NCBI GenBank assembly: GCA_023818995.1
Contig: JAMWDA010000035.1
Coordinates: forward strand, 1-12,021
Length of the DNA: 12,021 nucleotides
Direction of reading: 5' to 3'
Origin: Candidatus Omnitrophota bacterium
Lineage (GTDB): Bacteria > Omnitrophota > Gorgyraeia > Duberdicusellales > 4484-171
Part shown: in pieces, positions 1 through 5,956 of the stretch
Layout of the letters: each line of letters opens with the position of its first letter
How positions within the stretch are numbered: the first letter of the stretch is position 1
Made by a program: the position numbers and the translations under genes
Notes under the pieces: generated by a model
Seen by the model: the letters and a program-made list of their open reading frames with translations, nothing else
Told to the model about the DNA's origin: nothing
Database searches by the model: none

Positions 1-2025
1 AGTAGACATATTAAGCATATAGAAGTTAAGGAAGAAGGATTTTTTGTAAGTAGGTTATTAAAGAATATACCATCTAATCAGAAGGAGATGGAGGCATTGA
101 AAGAAAAAATAGCAAATAATCCTAACATTTACGGGAAGATAGTTTCTCAAGATTTTAAAAGTGTTCTTATTTACGTATATTTTGAATCTAATGTTAAAAC
201 TTCTTATATATTTGATACCTTACAAGAGCTAAAGAAAAAATACGCAGATCACAATACAAACGTTTATATAGCAGGTAGGCCGATTTTAGAAGGTTGGCTT
301 AATTTTTATTTGCCGGGTATGTTTAGGATGCTTCTTTCGAGTTTCTTTATTATGGGATTTATTCTTTATCTTACATTCAGGTCTAAAAGAGGAGTTATCC
401 TACCTTTATTAGATTCTTCTATGGCTACAATTTGGGGAACAGGAGCAATGAAACTTTTGGGTTTAAGATTAGACCCTGCAACTATTCTTGTTCCTTTTAT
501 CGTATTATCCCTGGGTGTTAGTCACTCTGTTCATACTCTTAAACGCTATTACGATGAGATGAGTTTCCCTAAGATTAAGAGTAAACATGCCATTGTAAAT
601 ACTATGTCCCATCTATTTATCCCCGGTTTGGCTTGTGTATTGACTGATGGTTTTGGATTCTTATCTTTAACTTTTGTCCCTTTAGTTACAATTAAAAGTA
701 TGGCTTTCGCTTCTGGTTTGGGAATATTAGCAAATTTTTTTACCTCTTTTATGTTTACTCCTTGTGTTCTTTCTTTTTTACATAAGCCAAAAATTCTTGA
801 GATAGAGCGTGAGGAAAAACATCGCTGGGTAGATTATTTATTAGAAAAATTAAGTATTTTTTCCTTGAATAAAAGAGCAGGAACAATTATAGTACTCTTT
901 TTTTTATTTATTTCTCTCATATCTATTTATGGCATTAGCAAAATTGTTGTAGGTGATAATCAGGAAGGGAGTAGTTATCTATCACATAGTAGCGATTATA
1001 ACCGTTCGGAAAGATTTATTAACGATAATTTTGGTGGAACAAACTCTTACTACATCTTTGTAGAATCAAAGGATTCTATCTTGAAGTCAGATAAGCTTGT
1101 ATTTATGGATAATTTTCAGAATTATCTTAGTAAAAATGTTCCTCAAATAGGTTCCTCTATTTCTATAGTTAATGCTGTTAAGGGTTTGAATATGTTTATG
1201 TTTGGTGGGAAAAGAGAGTATTTTACTGTTCCACCTTTAGATGAGACTGTTTCTCAATATTGGTTTCTTTATACTTTAAGTGGTTTTCCTTCCGATTACG
1301 ACCATCTCATAAGTAGAGATGAGAGATTCGCTAACATAAAGTTTGATTTTAAAGACCATAAATCTACGACGGTAGATTTGGCTATAGAGAAAACAAAAAA
1401 ATTTTTTGAGAATAATTCCCATAAAGATTTGAAATTTTATTATGGGGGGGGAGATATTGGGATAATTTTTGCTGTAAACGATATCATTAAAAGAACGATT
1501 ATACCGAATATAATTTTTATTTCTCTTTTGATTTTCTTATACGTGAGTTTTGTTTATCGTTCTATAGTAAGTGGTATAATTTTACTTCTACCTCTTTTTA
1601 TTAGCAATCTAATCGTTTTCTCATTATTCGGTTTCACAAATGCCTCCATTACTACGGAAACTTTACCTTTAGCATCCTTGAGTGAGGGGTTGGGAATAAA
1701 TTATGGCATATACATATTTTCTCGCCTTTACGATGAGATGAGAAATAAGCGAATGACTTATAAGAAAATTTTACATTATACACTTATCACTAGCGGTAAA
1801 GCAGTATTTTTCAGTGGATTTATCGTTTCTATAGGTATATTAGTTTGGGTATTTTCCCCAATTCTATTGCAGGCAAAATTAGGAAGTAATTTATTTATGA
1901 CACTTATTATGAATATGATAGTTTCTTTGATTATGGTGCCGGTAATAGTTTGGTGGATAAAACCTAAATTTTTATTCCCTAATTTGAGAAAAAGAAAATT
2001 AGTTAGGAAAGGTAATATTAAATAG
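1..2025 (+). CDS. RND-superfamily exporter (MMPL/HAE3-like), 5'-truncated by window edge
   Basis: This is an inner-membrane proton-driven RND permease, probably exporting a lipid or other hydrophobic compound. The frame is open from base 1, so the ATG at 88 is internal. TM1 and part of the first periplasmic domain should lie upstream; the visible part is 674 residues, against roughly 800 for the family. Numbering from the Met at 88, a TM cluster spans about 80-232. It includes the TM4-type motif GVSHSVHTLKRYYDE near 143-157. TM7 lies at about 265-288, followed by a large periplasmic loop with the family-like stretch NQEGSSYLSHSSDYNRSERF (291-310). A second TM cluster contains GLGINYGIYIFSRLYDE, the counterpart of the first-half motif, which shows the RND internal duplication. 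The next gene starts 12 bases after the stop, so they are co-transcribed. A G8 run lies at 1444-1451. The cargo cannot be read from the sequence. Confidence 0.9.
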   Translation, partial: SRHIKHIEVKEEGFFVSRLLKNIPSNQKEMEALKEKIANNPNIYGKIVSQDFKSVLIYVYFESNVKTSYIFDTLQELKKKYADHNTNVYIAGRPILEGWLNFYLPGMFRMLLSSFFIMGFILYLTFRSKRGVILPLLDSSMATIWGTGAMKLLGLRLDPATILVPFIVLSLGVSHSVHTLKRYYDEMSFPKIKSKHAIVNTMSHLFIPGLACVLTDGFGFLSLTFVPLVTIKSMAFASGLGILANFFTSFMFTPCVLSFLHKPKILEIEREEKHRWVDYLLEKLSIFSLNKRAGTIIVLFFLFISLISIYGISKIVVGDNQEGSSYLSHSSDYNRSERFINDNFGGTNSYYIFVESKDSILKSDKLVFMDNFQNYLSKNVPQIGSSISIVNAVKGLNMFMFGGKREYFTVPPLDETVSQYWFLYTLSGFPSDYDHLISRDERFANIKFDFKDHKSTTVDLAIEKTKKFFENNSHKDLKFYYGGGDIGIIFAVNDIIKRTIIPNIIFISLLIFLYVSFVYRSIVSGIILLLPLFISNLIVFSLFGFTNASITTETLPLASLSEGLGINYGIYIFSRLYDEMRNKRMTYKKILHYTLITSGKAVFFSGFIVSIGILVWVFSPILLQAKLGSNLFMTLIMNMIVSLIMVPVIVWWIKPKFLFPNLRKRKLVRKGNIK

Positions 2026-2035
2026 AAGGGGGTGG
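2026..2035 (+). promoter_or_regulatory. Ribosome binding site that decides the start of the LolA-like gene
   Basis: The purine run AAGGGGGTGG sits just upstream of ATG 2038. A GTG at 2032 is in frame but lies inside this run, so it cannot have its own upstream site. ATG 2038 is therefore the likely start. Confidence 0.7.
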
Positions 2036-2037
2036 TT

Positions 2038-2919
2038 ATGAGAAAGATGCTTTTTCTTTTTGCTATTTTAAGCTTATGTGGGAAAGTTTTAGCTGGCGAG
2101 TTGGAATACTATAAATTATATACACCGCAAGATGGTATGAGTGCTGAGGAGATTATGCAAATTAAGTATCATAATAAATACTCTTTATTTGCTAAAGACT
2201 ACTATTTACCTTACTGTGAGGTTTACTATGTAGATGCTTCAGGCTTTACGCGTAAAAAGATAGCTAAGAGATTTAGAATTGTAAAGGGGGGAGAAGATGG
2301 TATATCCTATAAAGATCTAGTAGTTATAACTTACCCCACAGAAATTAAAGGATTAGCGATTCTTACCTGGACATACGAAGATCCTAATAAGTCTCAAGAT
2401 GTATGGTTATGGGTACCTTCATTAAAGAAGGTAAGGAAAATTTCTGCCTCTGAAGATGATGACGCCTTTATGGGTTCTGATTTGACTGTGGAAGAAGTAT
2501 CTACACGTAAGTTTGAGGATGAAAGTTATAGATTGATAGGGGAAGAAAATTTTAAAGGTTATAAATTTGAACATACGGCTGAAATAAAGTTTGAAGGAGA
2601 ACCTTGTTTTGTAATAGAGTGTGTTCCTAAACAGCTTCACTGGTACTATGCTAAAAGAATTATTTGGGTAACTAAGAGCACCGGAGGAAATATTTTTGAA
2701 GAGTATTACGATAAGAATGGTAAACTTTTTAAAACTATATTTAGAGATTGGGCAATATATGAGCGGGGGATAAAGAATTATCCTACTCAGCATGCTGTGG
2801 AGTGTAAAGATTTAAGAACTGGTCATCGCACGACGGTTTTAAATTTAGAACAAGAGTATGATAAAGGCATAAGTGAACAAGAATTTACAGTTAAAGCTCT
2901 AATGCGCTCTAAATGGTAA
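2038..2919 (+). CDS. LolA-like outer membrane lipoprotein-sorting family protein
   Basis: This is a predicted periplasmic carrier of 293 residues. It has a signal peptide (basic start, hydrophobic core, likely cleavage after VLA at residue 19). The Cys at residue 14 is not in a proper lipobox because Leu precedes it. The region 92-150 has the hallmark of the LolA-like 'outer membrane lipoprotein-sorting' family (Pfam LolA_like). It reads KDLVVITYPTEIKGLAILTW, then DVWLWVPSLKKVRKIS, then an acidic patch and FMGSDLT. The LolA fold is a half-barrel with a hydrophobic groove that binds acyl chains. Members of this particular family often sit beside MMPL/RND exporters and DUF1302 barrels, as here. 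I infer that it shuttles the cargo of the upstream RND pump across the periplasm. True lipoprotein sorting is unlikely, since no LolCDE or LolB is nearby. Confidence 0.85.
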   Translation: MRKMLFLFAILSLCGKVLAGELEYYKLYTPQDGMSAEEIMQIKYHNKYSLFAKDYYLPYCEVYYVDASGFTRKKIAKRFRIVKGGEDGISYKDLVVITYPTEIKGLAILTWTYEDPNKSQDVWLWVPSLKKVRKISASEDDDAFMGSDLTVEEVSTRKFEDESYRLIGEENFKGYKFEHTAEIKFEGEPCFVIECVPKQLHWYYAKRIIWVTKSTGGNIFEEYYDKNGKLFKTIFRDWAIYERGIKNYPTQHAVECKDLRTGHRTTVLNLEQEYDKGISEQEFTVKALMRSKW

Positions 2920-2924
2920 CCCAA

Positions 2925-2945
2925 TGTCCACTTCGTAAGTGGACA
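2925..2945 (+). other. Intercistronic perfect hairpin without T-tract
   Basis: The arms TGTCCACTT and AAGTGGACA pair perfectly over 9 bp around a CGT loop, in the 52-base gap between the LolA-like and DUF1302 genes. The downstream bases (AGGTAAGG) contain no T-run, so this is not a standard intrinsic terminator. It could be an mRNA processing or stability element, a protein-binding palindrome, or a dispersed palindromic repeat. I did not see a second copy in this window. Confidence 0.6.
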
Positions 2946-2971
2946 AGGTAAGGTTTAAGAGGAGGTGAGTA

Positions 2972-4423
2972 ATGAGGATTATTTTATTTATTACCCTAAT
3001 AACTATGGTTTTACCGTTGAGAATTTTTGCTTTACAGCTTAACGATAGTATTGATTATGCCGGTTTCTTAAAGATGGAGATTAGACTTAAAAATAATACG
3101 GATAACTCTCATCAGCATTTATCGGGATTGAAAAATACCTTTGATATAGGTTTTGATTATAAACTATCCGAGAATTGGTCTTTCTTTTTTCATCCTCGGT
3201 TCTTTTACGATTTTGCTTACGATATTCGTGAACAAGAGGAATTTGATAGAACACAACACTATATGGGTCATACGCAAAGAACAGAGTGGCTTAGAGATTG
3301 CTATTTAGATTACAATTCAGATAATTTAGATATTCGTTTGGGTAAACAACAGGTAGCATGGGGACATATGGATATACCTATACTTGATAAAGTTATGCCC
3401 TTTGACCTTACCAATTGGTTCTTACCTGATTTAGCCGATATGCGTATACCTCTATGGATGGCAAAGATAGATTATTCACCTAAGTTAAATTCTACACTTC
3501 AGTTTTTAATAATTCCTGATTTTGAAGCAAGCCGAGTGGCTCCTCCCGGTGCGCCTTTCTCTTTTTCTGCTTACAATAATTTTTACAATTTAACTCAATC
3601 TCTACCTATCTTAGTAGGTACTGTTCCTTTCAACACGTATTTAAATAATATATATGTAGATACGATTTTCCCGAGTAAGCAGTTTGAGAATTCTACTTTT
3701 GGAGTTAGATTTAGTTCTATGTTGGGCAATTTAGAATACACTCTTAACTGGTTGTATGGTTTTACTACGAGTTCCTATCTTTACGAAGAGGATACTGTAG
3801 CAACATTTGTTCCCGGTGCACCACCTCATATAGAACTTTCTTCTTATAACTCAAGAAGGTTTAAAAGAGTACAGATGATGGGTCTTTCTTTCGCTAAGAG
3901 TTTTGTTGACCCTGGATTGTTAGAAGGTATAACTTTGAAAGGAGAGTTCGCTTATATTCATGATGAGCCCACTTACTATGGCACATCTGGTAGTAGAGAA
4001 TTAACCGAGGTATCTGATAAATACAATTGGGGGATAGCTATAGAGAAAGATGTTGTAAAGAATACAACTTTAAGTTTACAATTAATTCAGTTTATCGTTG
4101 ATAAGGATAAAAGAGTTGACCCTACCACAGGAACAGTTTACAAAGTGTTAGATACATCTACCTATGGAGTTATTGATAAAGTAGAGACGAGTATCGCCTT
4201 GAAATTAATGACTGATTTTATGTATGAGAGAGTTAAACCAGAAATTACAGTAATTTATCAGGAAGATAACCAAGGTAGAATAGTTCCTAAAGTTGGTGTG
4301 GAACTAAGAGATAATTTGTGGTTAAAAATAGGTTATGCTCATTTTTATGGTAGACCAGATTCTAGTAATGGACAGTTTAGAAATAATGACCAGTTAATGA
4401 TGGAGGTCAAGTATACATTTTAG
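2972..4423 (+). CDS. DUF1302-family outer-membrane beta-barrel protein
   Basis: This 483-residue predicted outer-membrane protein starts at an ATG preceded by a strong site, GAGGAGGTGA. Its signal peptide is probably cleaved after IFA (residue 20). The body is rich in alternating amphipathic strands with many Tyr, Phe and Trp residues. It ends in KYTF, and a C-terminal Phe is the usual beta-signal read by the BAM complex. Residues 107-162 carry the DUF1302 signature: LRDCYLDYNSDNLDIRLGKQ, then QVAWGHMD, DLTNWFLPDLADMRIPLW and WMAKIDYSP. The family is functionally uncharacterised. Its regular partners are LolA-like or DUF1329 proteins and MMPL-type RND exporters, and all three components are consecutive here. 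I infer that it is the outer-membrane receptor or conduit of this module. A terminator about 65 bases after the stop makes it the last gene of the operon. Confidence 0.85.
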   Translation: MRIILFITLITMVLPLRIFALQLNDSIDYAGFLKMEIRLKNNTDNSHQHLSGLKNTFDIGFDYKLSENWSFFFHPRFFYDFAYDIREQEEFDRTQHYMGHTQRTEWLRDCYLDYNSDNLDIRLGKQQVAWGHMDIPILDKVMPFDLTNWFLPDLADMRIPLWMAKIDYSPKLNSTLQFLIIPDFEASRVAPPGAPFSFSAYNNFYNLTQSLPILVGTVPFNTYLNNIYVDTIFPSKQFENSTFGVRFSSMLGNLEYTLNWLYGFTTSSYLYEEDTVATFVPGAPPHIELSSYNSRRFKRVQMMGLSFAKSFVDPGLLEGITLKGEFAYIHDEPTYYGTSGSRELTEVSDKYNWGIAIEKDVVKNTTLSLQLIQFIVDKDKRVDPTTGTVYKVLDTSTYGVIDKVETSIALKLMTDFMYERVKPEITVIYQEDNQGRIVPKVGVELRDNLWLKIGYAHFYGRPDSSNGQFRNNDQLMMEVKYTF

Positions 4424-4487
4424 ACTCTTTTGTCTTCTTGGGTAATTTGGCATAGATAGAACTTTATAATTCTAAGATTTTTTGAAT

Positions 4488-4520
4488 GGCTGGGTATATA
4501 TAGCCCAGCCTTAATTTTTT
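4488..4520 (+). terminator. Rho-independent terminator of the RND/LolA-like/DUF1302 operon
   Basis: The arms GGCTGGG and CCCAGCC form a perfect 7-bp GC-rich stem around a 9-base AT loop, followed directly by TTAATTTTTT. A weaker AT-only hairpin (TAGAA / TTCTA) with a following T6 run lies just upstream, near 4455-4483, and may add to termination. Confidence 0.85.
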
Positions 4521-4555
4521 ATATACAACATTTTTCTATTCTAATATTTTATTTT

Positions 4556-4564
4556 TGGTATAAT
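4556..4564 (+). promoter_or_regulatory. Extended -10 promoter for the UDP-glucose dehydrogenase gene
   Basis: TGGTATAAT is an extended -10 element (TGn followed by a consensus TATAAT). It sits about 29 bases before the start codon and after the upstream terminator. No good -35 is visible, which extended -10 promoters tolerate. The predicted transcript start near 4571 gives a leader of about 20 bases containing the ribosome site AAGGGGG (4581-4587). Confidence 0.65.
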
Positions 4565-4592
4565 TTTATTAAAAATAATAAAGGGGGAAATT

Positions 4593-5897
4593 ATGAATGT
4601 GGGAGTTATTGGAGCTGGTTACGTAGGACTTACTACCGCGGTTTGTTTAGCCGAGATAGGGCATAAAGTTATTTGTGTGGATAACGATAAGGATAAACTT
4701 GAGAAGTTAAATAGGTTAAAAGTGCCTATTTTTGAACCGGGCATTGAGGAATTATTGGAACGTAACTTTAAAGAAGGTAGATTAAAGTTTAGTGATGATA
4801 TAGGAGAAGCTGTTAAATTCTCCCAGATAATCTTTATCTGTGTAAATACCCCTCCTAAAGAAGGAGGTTTCGCGGATCTTAAGTATGTAGAAAAAGTAGC
4901 AAGAGATATATCTTCCTTTATGGGAGAGGATTATAAAGTTATCGTAGATAAAAGCACTGTCCCTGTTAAAACTGCAGAAAAAGTTAAAGAGACAATTATA
5001 AAGTATAGTAACAAAAATGTAAAATTTGATGTGGTATCAAATCCTGAGTTTCTGAAGGAAGGTTCAGCTATCCACGATACTATGTATCCTGATCGTATCG
5101 TAATTGGTGTGGAAAGTGAAATGGCTAAAGAAAAGATGTTAGAACTATATAAGCCAATTATAAATAGAGGCAATGTCCCGGTTAAAATAGTATCAGTAAG
5201 AAGTGCAGAATTGATTAAACACGGAGCTAATACCTTTCTTTCTCTAAAGATATCGTTTGCTAATCTTATTGCTGAAGTATGTGATGCTGTAAAAGCTGAT
5301 GCTAAAGAGGTGCTGGAAGCAATTGGTTTGGATAGTCGTATTGGTAGTGAATTTCTTAATCCTGGTATTGGATTCGGCGGTAGTTGCTTTCCTAAGGATA
5401 TTTTAGCATTCAAGAAAACATTAGAAATATTAGGGATAGATTGTTCTTTAGTAGAATCCATAGAAAAAATTAACGAACGTAGTTGGCGTAGGTTTCTACA
5501 GAGGATAGAGAAGGAACTATGGGTATTAGATGGTAAGGTTATAGGAGTTTTAGGCTTATCTTTTAAGCCTAATACAGATGATATTAGGAATTCTCCTGCA
5601 TTGAAAATAATTGAAGTTTTATTGAATAATAGAGCTAAGATTAAAGCTTATGACCCTAAAGCAATGGATAAAACGAAGAAAATATTTCCCAATATAGAGT
5701 ATTGTTCTGAGCCTTATGCGGTAGCTAAAGATGCAGAAGCATTGTTGATTTGTACAGATTGGGATGAGTTTAAACACTTAGATTTAAAAAAGATAAAAGA
5801 ATTAATGCTTATACCTATAATATTTGATGGTAGGAATGTGTTCGAAAGGAAGTTAGTCAAATCCCTGGGATTTAAATATTTTAGCGTAGGTAGATAG
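4593..5897 (+). CDS. ugd: UDP-glucose 6-dehydrogenase (UDP-glucose/GDP-mannose dehydrogenase family)
   Basis: This cytoplasmic enzyme makes UDP-glucuronate from UDP-glucose with two NAD+, a precursor for capsule, exopolysaccharide and other glycans. At 434 residues it has the standard length. The N-terminal Rossmann motif GAGYVG (7-12) ends with the Asp-rich CVDND around 28-32. The substrate-binding stretch PEFLKEGSA lies at 151-159. K209 and N213 fall in the central helix (ELIKHGANTF). The catalytic Cys is C265 in GFGGSCFPKD, with D269 beside it. The C-terminal UDP-binding domain has GLSFKPNTDDIRNSPA (321-336). All key residues are present, so it should be active. It is a single-gene unit with its own promoter and converges on the phosphorylase gene. 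UDP-N-acetylmannosamine or GDP-mannose dehydrogenase relatives share the fold, but the overall pattern fits the UDP-glucose type best. Confidence 0.93.
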   Translation: MNVGVIGAGYVGLTTAVCLAEIGHKVICVDNDKDKLEKLNRLKVPIFEPGIEELLERNFKEGRLKFSDDIGEAVKFSQIIFICVNTPPKEGGFADLKYVEKVARDISSFMGEDYKVIVDKSTVPVKTAEKVKETIIKYSNKNVKFDVVSNPEFLKEGSAIHDTMYPDRIVIGVESEMAKEKMLELYKPIINRGNVPVKIVSVRSAELIKHGANTFLSLKISFANLIAEVCDAVKADAKEVLEAIGLDSRIGSEFLNPGIGFGGSCFPKDILAFKKTLEILGIDCSLVESIEKINERSWRRFLQRIEKELWVLDGKVIGVLGLSFKPNTDDIRNSPALKIIEVLLNNRAKIKAYDPKAMDKTKKIFPNIEYCSEPYAVAKDAEALLICTDWDEFKHLDLKKIKELMLIPIIFDGRNVFERKLVKSLGFKYFSVGR

Positions 5898-5956
5898 TTT
5901 TTTAGTTTATATTACCTAAATTAATTTCTTAGCCTCTAATTTACTCAAAATCTTTC

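Noticed and set aside
88..90. ATG with GAAGGAG just upstream as the true start of the RND exporter
   Set aside because: The frame is open to base 1, and the protein would lack TM1 and half of the first periplasmic domain. The ribosome-site spacing is also too short (GGAG directly abuts the ATG).
2422..2793. Reverse-strand open frame of 123 residues
   Set aside because: It lies fully inside the LolA-like gene, has no family resemblance or ribosome site, and is explained as an antisense shadow.
2925..2945. Intrinsic terminator after the LolA-like gene
   Set aside because: No T-run follows the hairpin, and the next gene, with a strong ribosome site, starts 26 bases later.
4931..5461. Reverse-strand open frame of 176 residues
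   Set aside because: It is antisense to the conserved core of ugd, with no recognisable motifs. The length reflects codon bias of the real gene.
5874..5924. Terminator between ugd and the GH94 gene
   Set aside because: Only a weak 6-bp TAGGTA / TACCTA pairing with a long loop is visible; it is not good enough to call.
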